Below are positions 35,018-46,842 of a stretch of 64,000 nt of DNA, in pieces. Under the pieces are notes generated by a model. It saw nothing but the letters and a program-made list of their open reading frames with translations. It was not told the origin of the DNA and ran no database searches. This DNA comes from Neovahlkampfia damariscottae (Eukaryota; Heterolobosea; Selenaionea; Neovahlkampfiida; Neovahlkampfiidae): contig JABLTG010000025.1 in NCBI GenBank assembly GCA_016618085.1, positions 86,809-150,808 on the forward strand. Direction: 5' to 3'. Both the position numbers and the translations under genes were made by a program. Each line of letters begins with the position of its first letter. The stretch's first letter is position 1.

Positions 35018-36124
35018 ATGGCATACAGAGTTTTAACAAATAAATATGAAAAGATTAGATCTATGATAAAAACACCATTAAGTGAAAAGAAATTCATTGA
35101 TGATGATGAATTGACTGAACCTATTGAACTTGTTTATTGTGATCCAACTTCTTGGAGAAGGTAAGAAAAAAAAATATGTAAAATTGATAAATTAATAGTA
35201 TTTTAGAATCTGTTGAAGGTGGTATTTCTCAAATTCAAAAAAGACGTAAAAAAAAAAAAAATTGAAACAAGGTGGGATTTGAAGTCAAGTCTTTACATAA
35301 ATTGCACGAAGAACATGTTACTCCTCGATTCGGAAAAGATTATACTGCAGAAGAACAACAAATTGAAATTTTAACACAAACTATAAAAGATTTATTCAAA
35401 GAATGTATTAAGAATATTTCTGATATTGGTGGAAGTGATGATGAAAAATCTCAGGAAGACGTTTTTAGAAAAAATATGAAAACAAATTTTGTTCTTCAAT
35501 TAAATGATTTATCAAAAGAATTTAAAGATGCACAAAGAAATTTCATTCAAAGTAAAAAAAAAAAGATTTTCATTTAAATTTTCTTTCAGAACTGAAATCA
35601 ATGAAAGATAAAAAAAAAACGATCGGAGTTTCATATGAAAATGATGATTTAGATCCAGAAGAAAAAAGACAACTTGAACAATTACAAGATAAAATTTATA
35701 CAAAAGGTTTCACTGACGAACAGATGTCTCAGGTAAGAAGAAATAAAAAAAAAATAAAAAAAATCAAAGATTTTACAAAATGAAAGAGAAATATTAGACA
35801 GAGATAGAGAATTAAAAAATATTTTATCTTCCATTATTGAATTAAAAGATATGTTTCAAGAATTTTCAAATTTGGTCATTGAACAAGGAACCATTTTAGA
35901 TAGAATAGATCATAGTTTACTTCAATTATTTTTTTTAATCTTTCTTTTCAGATTTGGATCATACTATAGATAATGTGGATGATGGTACAAAAAATTTAGT
36001 CAAAGCAGAAAGTTATCAAAAATGTAGTAAAATAACATTATGTATGTTGTTTGTTGTAATTGCAGTAGCAGGTGCTGGCTTGATTTTAACTCTAAAAATC
36101 TTGATGAAATTGGCAATTTTATAA
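35018..36124 (+). CDS. Qa-SNARE, syntaxin 16 / Tlg2-like
   Basis: Six exons (35018-35160, 35199-35245, 35285-35551, 35590-35732, 35770-35914, 35952-36124) give 305 residues. It shares the syntaxin-16 hallmarks: a LKSLHKLHEEHVTPRFG block with an Habc region, GFTDEQMSQILQNEREILD opening the SNARE helix, and IEQGTILDRIDH with the zero-layer Gln. A single C-terminal membrane anchor follows (CMLFVVIAVAGAGLILTLKI), making it tail-anchored. It mediates fusion of endosome-derived vesicles with the trans-Golgi network. The intron at 35246-35284 needs the acceptor at 35283-35284 to keep frame. ATTGG at 34971-34975. Confidence 0.88.
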
Positions 36125-36248
36125 AGAAAAAATAAAATTTATTTATGAAAGATTGTTTGGAGGTTGATTGATGTTTTAGAGGTCCAGTTTATAAAGAAAA
36201 CAAAATTTTTATTATTAATAATATTGACTAAATACAATAGGTGTCTAA

Positions 36249-36941
36249 TTATTCTTCGTTTTCGACAACACTAACTTGTGCTGCTCTTAATACTCTATCA
36301 TGGTATAAATAACCATCTTTAAAAACGTTTTGAATTTTATTTGATTCTAAATTTTCGTTTGCTACTTTCAAAATTGCTTCATGGAATTTCGGGTCAAAAT
36401 CTTGTTCTGTTGGGTCTTCCATTCTTGTGATATGATATTGTTTGAAAACTTTAAGTAAAATATTTTCAGTCATTTTAATTCCTTGAACAAATGTCTTCAT
36501 GCCATCTTCTTCAAGTTTTTCTTTTGGAACTGATTTGAGAGCTAAATGTAAAGTGTCAGGTACTTCAAGTAAAGAAAGTGCAAAATTTTGTAAAGCAAAC
36601 TTTCTAGCGCTCTCTACGTCTTTCTTTGCAATATTTCTTGTATTTTCTTGATCAGCAAGTGCCGACAAATATTTTTGTTGTAATTCTTTAATTTTGATTT
36701 CTTGATCTTTTATCTTTTCATTAAGATCATCTGTATCTTTTTTTTCAACTGTTTCTTCTACTTTTTCTTCTTCTTCTTTGACTTCTTCTTCAACTTTTTT
36801 TTCTTCTTGGTTCAATTTGAAACTATTCATTGAAAAGAATCTTTTTGGTTGCTGTTTGATGAATAATTCATTTGTTAATTTATAAGTTTTGTTTGAAATT
36901 TTTTGTGAAATAGCTCTTGTTGTGAATCTGGTCAACTTCAT
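36249..36941 (-). CDS. GrpE, mitochondrial nucleotide exchange factor
   Basis: A single exon of 230 residues from the ATG at 36941. The longer frame begins at 36974, but that ATG overlaps the ATTGG element (36973-36977), so the shorter start, which opens an Arg/Lys/Ser-rich presequence (MKLTRFTTRAISQK), is preferred. An acidic K/E linker is followed by the GrpE long helix (KYLSALADQENTRNIAKKDVE) and the beta domain (DFDPKFHEAILKV, VFKDGYLYHDRVLRAAQVSV). It releases ADP from mitochondrial Hsp70 in protein import and folding. The full family length and C-terminal signature are present. Confidence 0.93.
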   Translation of the reverse strand: MKLTRFTTRAISQKISNKTYKLTNELFIKQQPKRFFSMNSFKLNQEEKKVEEEVKEEEEKVEETVEKKDTDDLNEKIKDQEIKIKELQQKYLSALADQENTRNIAKKDVESARKFALQNFALSLLEVPDTLHLALKSVPKEKLEEDGMKTFVQGIKMTENILLKVFKQYHITRMEDPTEQDFDPKFHEAILKVANENLESNKIQNVFKDGYLYHDRVLRAAQVSVVENEE

Positions 36942-36977
36942 TTTTTTGGTTTTTGAAAATATGAACGATTTCATTGG

Positions 36978-37462
36978 ATAAAAATTTAATGAAGTTAAAT
37001 AAAAAAAAAGAATCTTTATTTTTGAAGTTCAATAATTTCAAGTCTAAATTTTTTAAAATTGAAAAATAAATTAAAATTTTTCAAAGAACAATTTAAACTT
37101 GTCATGTAATTTTGTGGTTTTTGAATCATGGGCAGTAGGAAGATTAACGAAAAAATGAAAAAAATTATAATGAGTATATATTGTTTTAAATATATCAAAA
37201 ATAGTAATAATATCAATAGTACAACTTGAGAGTAGTTAGTTTTTTTTTAAATGACGAACATTTTAATAATAACGAGGAAAATAAATAAAATTGATATTTT
37301 TCAAGTATTATCATTTCAAATAATTCTATATCATCATTTTTCATGGATTATTTTTTTTGAACTTTTAATGTTTTCTTTTTTTCTTTTCTTCAACGGAAAA
37401 GTTGAAAATTTGATTGGCAGAAAAACAACAGAAAAATAATTCGGATAAATTTAAATATTTAA
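36978..37462. other. Intergenic stretch without supported gene
   Basis: Two short frames of 66 and 62 codons exist, but they are rich in I/L/F from A/T-rich sequence, have no family signature and no promoter element in the right place. A lone ATTGG occurs at about 37410. I see no RNA gene or repeat. Confidence 0.4.
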
Positions 37463-37955
37463 TTAAATTTTATGGTCTGAAATTGAATTTAATTTTATCG
37501 GAATTGGTGGCATTTGTGACATAATTCCAGGCATTTTACTCATACAAGTTAGAATTTGAATAATGTTTGCTCGAAATTGTTTCATTAATTCATGATTTGA
37601 TTCTAAAGATCCTTTCAATATATTTTCTCTTATATTTGATATAATTAAATTATTTTGAGAAAGAAGATTATTAATATACATTTCTTGTTCTTCTGCTGTT
37701 GCTCCTGTTTTTATTTTTTTATTTTCTGAACCATTTGTTTCTTCTTGTTTTCTTTTCTTTGATTGACCTCTTTTATTATTTTAATTTTTTTGTTAGTTCT
37801 TACGCTGTAGTTGCTGTCAAAGTATCTTGTAATGTCTTTAAATCATTTTCAGATAAGTTTGATAGCGAATTCTTTTCTTGAGTCAATAGATTCAATAAAT
37901 TAGAATAACCATCTGTAGTAATTGGAGTCTGTTGTTTATTAGTATCTTCACTCAT
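37463..37955 (-). CDS. Small protein of unknown function
   Basis: Exons 37804-37955 and 37463-37769 (34-nt intron) give 152 residues starting MSEDTNKQQTP. A short helical region (LLNLLTQEKNSLSNLSEND) leads a basic stretch (QSKKRKQEE), possibly a nuclear localisation signal. A helical C-terminal half ends with a Met/Pro-rich tail (MPGIMSQMPPIP). No family is recognised. The promoter element ATTGG is at 37987-37991, and the intron has canonical ends, so I take it as real. Confidence 0.65.
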
Positions 37956-38032
37956 CAATTGACTTTATTGACTTTAAAATTACCCTATTGGTCGAAATCA
38001 TTTTGATTGAATTGGGTATTTATCATAAAAAT

Positions 38033-38823
38033 TTATTTTTCATTATCGTATTTTTTAATAATGTCTCTAAAATTTGGTACAAATCTCTCAATCAATTCAT
38101 CTGCATATGGATTTCTTTCTCTTTCTTTTTGAATAACATGTTCAAAGGCTTCTTTTGACATTCCTTCGTCTTTTTTTTTTTCTCCAGTGAACTCACTAAG
38201 ATCAATATTCAAATCTTTCATTTGTTGATTAGAAAAAATTTCTTCAATTCTTTAAAAAATTGTTAATTGATTTGTTAAATTACCCTTCTTTTAATTCTTT
38301 ATCATATTTCAACATATGTACAAATTCTTCAACTTCTGATTTTGAAACTTCTTTATTGTCAAATTCAACGCCAGCTTTATCACTAAAAGTTTTTTGAAAA
38401 CTTAAAAAATCATCATTCATATTTAAATCGTTCATTATTTGATGTAATTGTAATTTTGCTTTTTCAGATTTTTTTGGATTTTCTCTGTCTTTATATAATT
38501 TTGTGTATTTTTTATTAATTTTTTTTCTTTTTTCGAGAATTACACTTTTTGCTTTTCCAACTGTGAATTGATTTCTAGGTGTTTCATTCATATTAAAATC
38601 CATCCAAATTTCATTTTCCATATCTTCTAATTCTTTCATATGAGCTATTAAATTAAGTTAAAAGTTGAATTTTTAACTTACCTTTGTATAAATTGTCATT
38701 CGTTAAATTTTCAAATCTTTCTTCCAAGTCTTGAAAAGAATCTTTATCAAATGCATCATAATTATAATTTCTAATGATAAAATTTTTTGTCTTCAATTTT
38801 TTTGTGAATCTTTTCAACAGCAT
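38033..38823 (-). CDS. Probable mitochondrial protein of unknown function
   Basis: Three exons (38682-38823, 38284-38644, 38033-38249) give 239 residues. The N-terminus MLLKRFTKKLKTKNFIIRN has seven basic and no acidic residues, like a mitochondrial presequence. The remainder is charged and helical (LEERFENLTND, ILEKRKKINKKYTKLYKDR, NPYADELIERFVPNFRDI). No domain is recognised. It is divergently transcribed from the CAF-1 gene across a 77-bp region with ATTGG at 38844-38848 and CCAAT at 38861-38865. Confidence 0.65.
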
Positions 38824-38843
38824 TTTTTTTGATGTTTGGGATG

Positions 38844-38865
38844 ATTGGTTGTTTTTTTAACCAAT
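38844..38865. promoter_or_regulatory. Bidirectional promoter with inverted ATTGG/CCAAT pair
   Basis: ATTGGTT and AACCAATC form an imperfect inverted repeat separated by about ten T-rich bases, between two divergent genes (38823 and 38901). Each copy is 20-40 nt from one start codon. Confidence 0.5.
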
Positions 38866-38900
38866 CAAACTATGTAACGGATTTTCAAAAACAAAAAGTA

Positions 38901-40892
38901 ATGGAAACAAAGAAACGGAAGTTTGATGAATCTTTCAATGACTCAGAAGATCAATCTAAGAAAGCTAAAATTGAAAATACAGATGAAACACCTGAAACAA
39001 AGAAAGTACCAACTCTACAGAACGTTCAAACCGAATTAAAAAGTTTGACTACTGAATTTGACAATTTACTTAAATTTCAACAACCAAATGTTAAAAAAGA
39101 CATTTTTCAAAATGAAGAATATAAACTTCAACTTTCTCAATTCAACAGTTTTCAAGTTACAAACCCAACAATTTTTCCTCAAGAGTTTAAGAGTTTATTC
39201 ACCAAAATTGTTCAAGATTCACAATGTACAAAAGAGAAATTGGTTGATGATTTGCATATTTTCTTTTTAAAAAAAGTTGATAAAGAAGGAATTAAAGTTG
39301 CTTTAGATTTATATTCACAAGAAGAAAACTATGGAACAAAAGAATCACCAATTAAAATATGGGAATGTGTGAATTTAAAAGATATACCAGTTGGTATCAG
39401 AACTAGTTTAATCGATTTCAGAAAACAAAGAAAACAACAAAAGAAAAAATTGAATGAAATTTCAAGACAAATCAAAAAATTAGAAAAAGAAGAAGAAAAA
39501 TTAAAAAAGAGTTTAGAAAAAGAACATGAAAAAAACAAGAAAAAATTGGAAAAGGAAGATGAAAAAATGAAAAAAAAAATTGAAAAGGAAAAAAAGAAAG
39601 AAGAAATAATTCCAAAAATGGAAACACCAAAGAAAAAAGTGGAAAAGAATAATGGACAATCATTACTTAACTTTTTCGCAAAAAAAGAAAAAAAAGTTAT
39701 CATTGAAGAAGTTCCAAAAGTTCAAGAAAATCAACCTGAAATAAATCAAAAAATTGATGAAGAATTACAAAAAGAATATGATATTGATCAATTAAAAACA
39801 ATGTTAAAATCAAAAATGATAAGAAAAAGATATATTTCAAAAAACAAAGAACCAAATGAATTCTACAAAGAAAAGAAAATATCACCAAAAATCAAAGCAT
39901 TTCAATACTCAGAATCTGTTCATTACTTTGGTACTTTTTCAAAAAAAAGTTCTGTAATTACTGCAAGAAGACCTTTCACTAAAGATGAATCACTTGATTA
40001 TGATTTTGATGAAGAAGAAGAATTTGAAGAAGAAGGGGAAAACTTAACAGATACAGAAGAAGAAGAAGATCTAGGAATTGATGATGATGAAAATGAAGAT
40101 GGATTTTTTGTCAATGAAGAAGAGAATGATAAAGAAAATCAAAATAACATAAATGTAACCACAATATTTCTGGGACCTTATCAAGATGAACATTTTGAAC
40201 AATACAAAGTAATCAAGAATTTTGAATTTGGTGAAAAATCAATAAAAGAAGAATGGAAAAATTTGATCCCTGAAAAAGAATTAATTCAATTGATCAATTT
40301 ATTAAGCATGAATAGTAAAAAGAAAACTGTTGAAATATTTCATGCTAATTATCCAACTATTCCAAAATTGAAAGTTGAAAAACAAATTATGGAAATTTCA
40401 AGAAGAGAAAAGAGAGATGAAAAATTTAAATGGGTTGTTTTTGATAAAGTTTTGGAATGGAAAACAAAAAATGAGTCAAAATATACTTCTGATATTTTGA
40501 TGAATTTGAATGAAGTTCCTCAACCTATTGTTACTCAATCATTGAATCAAGTTCCTCAACAATATTTTCAACAATTTCAACCACAATCTCAAATTCAAAT
40601 ACCACAAAACATGACAGTGAATTCATCACTGACTCAGTCAAATCAAATGTTCACTTTCAATCAGTATCAACCAAATTCAGTGTTTACAAATTCATTTTCA
40701 AATCAACTCTCTTCATCATTTATACCAATGAGTCAACCAAAAACAAATGTAACTTCACAACCAAATGTGAATATTCTTCAAGTTAAACATAAACCAAAAA
40801 TTCAATCAACAGAAAACAAAAATCCAAAACCGTGTAATTTACATGAAATTATCAACGAAAAACCATTCAACGTTGATGAACTGTTCAATTAA
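38901..40892 (+). CDS. Chromatin assembly factor 1 large subunit (CAF-1 p150)
   Basis: A single exon of 663 residues. In order it has a K/E-rich coiled coil (about residues 175-255), a PCNA-interaction box QSLLNFFAKK near 263, and the diagnostic CAF1A block FQYSESVHYFGTFSKKSS, then RRPFTKDESLDYDFD, then an acidic stretch ending DGFFV. A C-terminal Gln/Asn-rich tail follows. CAF-1 deposits H3-H4 on newly replicated DNA behind PCNA. The start at 38901 (METKKRK) lies after the CCAAT element at 38861-38865; the in-frame ATG at 38829 lies before it. Confidence 0.85.
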   Translation: METKKRKFDESFNDSEDQSKKAKIENTDETPETKKVPTLQNVQTELKSLTTEFDNLLKFQQPNVKKDIFQNEEYKLQLSQFNSFQVTNPTIFPQEFKSLFTKIVQDSQCTKEKLVDDLHIFFLKKVDKEGIKVALDLYSQEENYGTKESPIKIWECVNLKDIPVGIRTSLIDFRKQRKQQKKKLNEISRQIKKLEKEEEKLKKSLEKEHEKNKKKLEKEDEKMKKKIEKEKKKEEIIPKMETPKKKVEKNNGQSLLNFFAKKEKKVIIEEVPKVQENQPEINQKIDEELQKEYDIDQLKTMLKSKMIRKRYISKNKEPNEFYKEKKISPKIKAFQYSESVHYFGTFSKKSSVITARRPFTKDESLDYDFDEEEEFEEEGENLTDTEEEEDLGIDDDENEDGFFVNEEENDKENQNNINVTTIFLGPYQDEHFEQYKVIKNFEFGEKSIKEEWKNLIPEKELIQLINLLSMNSKKKTVEIFHANYPTIPKLKVEKQIMEISRREKRDEKFKWVVFDKVLEWKTKNESKYTSDILMNLNEVPQPIVTQSLNQVPQQYFQQFQPQSQIQIPQNMTVNSSLTQSNQMFTFNQYQPNSVFTNSFSNQLSSSFIPMSQPKTNVTSQPNVNILQVKHKPKIQSTENKNPKPCNLHEIINEKPFNVDELFN

Positions 40893-40919
40893 TAAGAGTA
40901 TAATAATACAATAAACATT

Positions 40920-42398
40920 TTATTGCATAATAATTTTCAATGAAATCATCCAAGTGGGAATCCACAAAATAGAAATGATCTGATAAAATAAATGATTTGT
41001 TAAATGAATAAATGTGAGCGGTGATAAACAAAAAACAACCAGAAATTGAATCCATTTCAAACTCTGATAATTCTTTGTTGTGAAAAATAAAATTATAAAT
41101 AAATATATTGAAGAAGCAATATAAATAGCAGTGTTCCAAGTTAATAATGAAGCCAATCCTAAGAAATTATAATAAATTAGAAATGATTTTGTATTTTTCC
41201 AATCTTTCATATTCCATTGCCAAAACAAAAGTCCAATTGAAAGATAAGGGAATGATTGAACAATAAATGAAAATAAAACAATTAAACCAACATTTTGAAT
41301 AGAATTCAATAAACAATCATTATTTTCTTTTTTTGAAAAATAATAAATGAATTGAGCAGCAAAAGCAAAAACAATCAATAAAACTGATAATAAAAATTCT
41401 TCATATCCCATGAAACTAAAAAGTTAAAAAAAGTGAAATATCACATACGAGTAATTTGACATCATAAAATATAAAAAATAAGATTGATGCATTGATTCAA
41501 TTAAATTATTCAAATATCTAATTGTAGAAGTTGTTAATTTTCCAACTAACATTTTGTTTCTATAAATATTTACATTTGGACTTTTTTTTAAAGGAGCAGT
41601 CAATGTAATAGTATGAGTATTGAATTTTGATAAAAATCCATCTTTACCAAAATTTGTTGGATTTCCAAATAATTGTTGTTTATAATGATGAAAGAATACA
41701 TTATAACTTGGATGAATTGAAAATAAACTTTGATCATATAAATCAACTTTAATACCAAGTGAATGTTCACAACCATAAATTATTATATTAACTAAATCTA
41801 AGTTTGGTAAATCACCATTCTTTCCAACTGTATTTAACACAACAGATTCAAATTGATAATGATCAAAATTTAAGTAAATAGCTTGATTTAAAAAATTAGT
41901 TTGTTTTAGTTTTTTACCTTCTCTTATAACTCCAGTTGAGATTTTTCTTGAATTCAAAATTTCTTCGAGTTGATTTGACTTCTCATTTTCAATCATGAAT
42001 AATAGATCATGGTGTAACCATTTTTGTTGACTTAAATATTTTATAATGTTTAATGATAAATCAAGGTCGTTTGAAATGATCAAAAGTGACTCTTTTCCAT
42101 TTCCTTTCGGTGCACGCAATTTCGCAAAAAAAGTATTGTTATGTTCTATTACTTCTAAACCTAATGATTGTATTGTCTCTAAAGGATGTTTTGATAAGTT
42201 TGGATGAAATTGAAAAGTATCATCTGCTGTACCAAAACTAATGGCATTTTCTGAAAAGTATGTTTTTTTAGCTTGGAATGGCCAACTGATAATCATTCCA
42301 ATACCTACTATGAACAATAAAATACTTAGCTCAAACGTGAATTTTGCTATAAGCGACGTGGCTTTTTCTTTTATTCCAAGCCGAAAAGTTGAAGACAT
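40920..42398 (-). CDS. GAA1: GPI transamidase subunit GAA1
   Basis: Exons 41449-42398 and 40920-41415 (33-nt intron) give 481 residues, shorter than the roughly 600 of yeast or human. Residues 22-40 are the first membrane helix (FELSILLFIVGIGMIISWPF). The lumenal M28-like domain contains KDGFLSKFNTHTITLTAP. After the intron there are about six further hydrophobic helices (LLSVLLIVFAFAAQFIYYF, LIVLFSFIVQSFPYLSIGL). GAA1 helps the ER transamidase attach GPI anchors to proteins. The stop is 27 bp from that of CAF-1. No ATTGG lies within 100 bp upstream; the nearest (42528-42532) belongs to MON2 and could be shared. Confidence 0.82.
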
Positions 42399-42545
42399 TT
42401 TTTGGAGTGATTCTATTCGTCAATTTTCATCAAAACAAAAAGAAAAGTGAAATACCACATAAATATTGATTCTGAAAAATTTATTTTCATTCTATTTTTT
42501 TCATCTCAAAAAAAACAGTTCGATTTGATTGGATAATTGTAATTG

Positions 42546-45500
42546 ATGAGTCTTCACAAACTGTTACAAAATGAGTTAAACAAAATCATTGAAGAATCAA
42601 GAAAAGATTTTCACAATGTCAAAGAAGTAAATTAAATAAACTAAAAATTAACCGCACTTCAGTCTTCAGAAAGGATGTTGCTTCTTTTAAAATCAATTCA
42701 ATACAAAGACGAAACATTCGCTCAAGGTACAAAAACAAAAATTTTAAAAAAAAAAATGATAAGCTATCAAAAAATCAGGTGAAGTCGTAAAACCATTTTT
42801 ACTTTGTTGTGAAACAAAAAATCCAAAATTAATAGCCCACGGACTTTCCTCTTTTCAACTTTTAGTTTCTCATGATGCATTACCAGACGAAGGTGCTATT
42901 GGTATTATTATTGAAACTTTACTCAGAATTTATGATCAACAAGATGAAGTCATATCTTTAAAAATAATCCAATTATCTTTACTCATACTTACTCATTCAA
43001 AATATAACTTGGATGTTTCAATATATTCAAAGGTATATATTTTTCTTTTATATCTCATTTTTTCAAAGACTTTTAATTTATACTTTATTTTGAATGCTCA
43101 TAAAAATATCATCATCAATCAAACTTCATTTATTAGTTTGAGACAATCAATACCAATATTTTTTGAAAAGAAAGGTGTAGAATCAATTGATTTTTTTGAA
43201 GATTTATTCTTATTTCTTGATAATAAACCAACAATTTGGGTCAACATTCAAAATGTCACAAAAGTTAGAAAAAAAAAAATTAACTTGAAAAAGTCCTTTG
43301 TTTTGGAAATGATTGAAGAAATTGTCAGAACATTTCATACACTTTTAAAATCAAAAGATGAATTCAAAAAAATAATAATTGAAAAAATCTTACCACTCAT
43401 TCATGAAAAAATCCAAAAAAGTGAAGAATTTTCAGAATGCTTAAAATATAACCAAATGGCATTAAGTTTATTGGAATCATATTTTGATATTTTGGTAAAA
43501 AGATATTTAAGTTTTAAACATTCATTTTGACAGGACGAGAAACAGTTGGAAGATTTGTTAAGTTTAATTGCTCATGAATCAACTTCAAATTCATGGAAAA
43601 AGGTTTTAGGATTAGAAATTATCAGAAATTTATTTCAAAACGAATATTTTTTAAAGAAAATCAATGTCGAAAAAAAACAAAACAATTTTGATATTTTGAT
43701 TAATCCATTAAGAGATTCAATTCAAAAATTTGATCAATTGGATTTCAAATATAAACAAAATTCATATAAACGTTTACAAGCGAATCATGAATTTCAACCA
43801 AATCATGAAGAAGTTTTGAATTTATGTATTGATGCCATTAACAATTTAACAAAATCAATTTCAAATATTATTGGATTAGAAGAAAAAGAATACTTAAAAA
43901 CAGATTTAGTATTATTGGAATTGACTTGGTCAGGTGTACTTTCAACTTTGATTGAATTATTAGAAAAATCACAACATGATGATACTATTGATATTGTACT
44001 TCAATCTTATTTGTTATTCACAACATTAAGTGGTTTAACTCATTTATCAACACCAAGAGACGCATTTTTGACATCACTTTGTAAATATACTGTTCCAAAA
44101 GGAGGTGAAAACAATGTGAATAAAAATATAAAAGTTCTAAAAGTCTTATTTCACATTACACGTATAATAGGACCATATTTAGGTAATAAAACTATCAAGT
44201 TAACAAAATAATTCTTAGGAACATCTTGGTATTTAATTTTGAAAAATTTTCAAATGTTAAATTCATTCTTAATGAAAAATGGATTTTCAAAAGATTTAGG
44301 AGATTTATTCAAAGACACAAAGAATTTTAAAATTGATTCTTTATTAAATTTAATCAAACAATTGATTAAATTATCAATGGATTCAGTAAGATAAAAAATA
44401 ATCATTAAACCAATCAAAAAAGTCAAATTTATTCGCAGATGAAAAATTAATGGAAATTATATTCATTCATATCAAAAGATTAGGTGAAATTTTTGATTTA
44501 ATATCACCACATTTGATTTATTTATGCAAAACAAAAAATATTGAAACTGAAAAATTTACTATTGAAAATTATTGCAATTTAATAATCACTAAATGTGAAC
44601 TTGGTTTATCAGAAGAATTAGAATTAAAATTATTCAAAACATTGAGAGAAATATATGAAATTGAAGGTTCTATTAAAAAATTATCACTTCAAAGTTTAAG
44701 TATAATCATTCAAAAATGTGGTCAAAATTTGAATAATAATGCATGGAATGAAGTTTTAAAAATTTTACAAAATGGAAGTAAATTGGATGATTTTGATAAT
44801 ATAACACTTGCTTTTAAATGTACTCAATATATTGGAAATGATTTCCTTCCTTTACTAAATTTAAGTGAATACATTAAAACGGTTGGTTGTTACTCTCAAC
44901 AAGAAAAAACAGATGATATCAATACAAATTTGGTCGCTATCGGTCTATTTATGACATTATCTGATTATTTTCAAAATTTAGAAAATATTAATGAAATGTG
45001 GATTACTTTGTATTTAGAGTTGATTGAATCAACTACTGATTTAAGATACGAAGTTAGAAATTCAGCTATAAAAACTTTGACTTTTGCTTTGACTTCTCAT
45101 GGCAAAAAATTAAATGATGAAGGATGGAATTTATGTTTAAATCAAATTTTAACTGCTGTTTTAGATAAAATTCAAATTTCCGCTTCTTCAATCAAAGAAG
45201 ATGATGAAAGTGGTTTAGTTTCATTGAAATCAGTAAAGAAAAGTTATGTTCATCATAGTCGTGATAATATTACAAAACAATGGAGTGAAACAAGAAAATT
45301 ATCAATTGAAGGCATTTCAAGAATTTTGATTGAAAACTCAAATTCTATTTTTCACTTGAATTCTTTTGTTGATTTCTCCAATGAATTTATTCGATTCTTA
45401 ATTAACTCAATTAAGACAAAGTCAGAAGAAATTTTTCATGTAATCTCAAATGTGCTATTTGATTTGATTTTGAAGTCCACAGGAAAACCAAAAGAAATTC

Positions 45501-46657
45501 TATTTGATAATTCCTGGGAAATTTGGAATTTTATTTCAAAACACGTTCAACAACAATCAACTATTTTATTAATTTTAACTGGTTTTGATCAATTGTTTGA
45601 ACAAGACTTATTGAAAGAAAAGGAAGTTAAATTGATTTTGGAAATTTGCTCAAAATTGATGATGTCTCCAATTGCTTTGAAGGGAATTTCTTCTCCTTCA
45701 AAAATTCAAGAAACTATTTTGGATCTTTATAAAAAATTGTCAACAAAAGAATCAAAATTAGTATTTCAGTCTTTAGTTTCATTTTTACCTTTAAATGAAT
45801 TTAAAACACTTCAAGGTCACCTATTACCAAAAAGTAAGACGAGAAAATTCTTCCACTAAAAAATAGAATTTCCAAATGTTGAGTTATACATCACAATTCA
45901 AAATATTATAGTTGAAGAATTTGACTTTTTTGATTCTATCATTAGAATTTTAGGTGAGTGTATGATGACAAGATATATTATTGGTGATTTTCCATTATGG
46001 AAGCAAACCATAAAATCATTCAAAAAGATTATTTTAAATCATATGATTAATGTTAAATTAACTTATGAAAACTGGAATGAATTATGCTCACAAATTGAAA
46101 ATTTCATTTTTACAAAAGACACCAATGATGGATTATTTGATGAAGAAGAAGTCATTATGTCAAATTTAATCTTTGAAATGATAACAAAAATGGAATCAAA
46201 TGATGATATTAATATTAGATTGATCTCAATTTTAAGAAAATCAACTGAATTATCACCAAAACCAATTGCTTCAGAATCATTAAGTTATTTATTTCAATTG
46301 ATCAAATTTGATCAAATTTCTCATTTAGTTTTACCTGAAATTGAAAATCTTTGCATTGAAATATTTGAAAATTTTATTAAAGAAGACAAAAGATCAGGTG
46401 GTCTTCCAATGCCAAGATATCGAAGACAAGAAGTTTTAAATGTTTTTAAAGAATTAAAGAAAGTTGAAATTGATCCTTCACTTTTTAAAGACACTTCTGA
46501 TATTAAATTTAAAGGTAAAAAAGGATTGATTGTGAAGTTATTTCCTTATCTTTGTGAATTTATTGCTTGTACTGAAGATAACTCTTTTAAAATGATTTTA
46601 TTGGACTTGTTTAGAATTGCATCTGAAGAGTTGGGTTTGAATAAATTGGTGAAATAA
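42546..46657 (+). CDS. MON2: MON2 (Golgi/endosome scaffold related to large Arf-GEFs)
   Basis: Nine exons (42546-42626, 42663-42726, 42779-43032, 43069-43263, 43294-43494, 43534-44182, 44219-44385, 44423-45833, 45867-46657) give 1270 residues. The family order is DCB domain (VVKPFLLCCETKNPKLIAHG), HUS region, the LGTSWYLILKNFQ block, HDS repeats (LRYEVRNSAIKTLTFAL) and FPLWKQTIKSF near the C-terminus. MON2 lacks a Sec7 domain and, with DOP1, supports endosome-to-Golgi traffic. Three introns keep frame even if retained (43033-43068, 43264-43293 and 43495-43533; the last contains a stop); the GTTAGA donor at 43264 is the least certain. Confidence 0.85.
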
Positions 46658-46842
46658 AAATTTTCATTTTCAAAGTGTCATTTTAATTGGTTAAAACAGA
46701 GAGGTTTTATTGGTTGTTTGATTGTCCAATTGGCAAAGACTATATTTGACCAATGGTGTGATCGATTTTTCCCGCTCAAAATAATTATAAATGATTGGCC
46801 AAAATTGCCGTTATTCAACAAAAACAAAAACAAATAACAAAG

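Noticed and set aside
35246-35271. A 26-nt intron in the syntaxin gene ending at the first AG
   Set aside because: It leads to an early stop; the next AG (35284) gives a 39-nt intron and restores the conserved LKSLHKLHEEH block.
37016-37439. Two short frames (66 and 62 codons) as small membrane proteins
   Set aside because: Hydrophobic composition comes from T-rich DNA; there is no properly placed promoter motif and no family resemblance.
39329-39888. Minus-strand frames within the CAF-1 gene
   Set aside because: They are F/S-rich mirror readings of the K/E-rich coiled coil on the plus strand.
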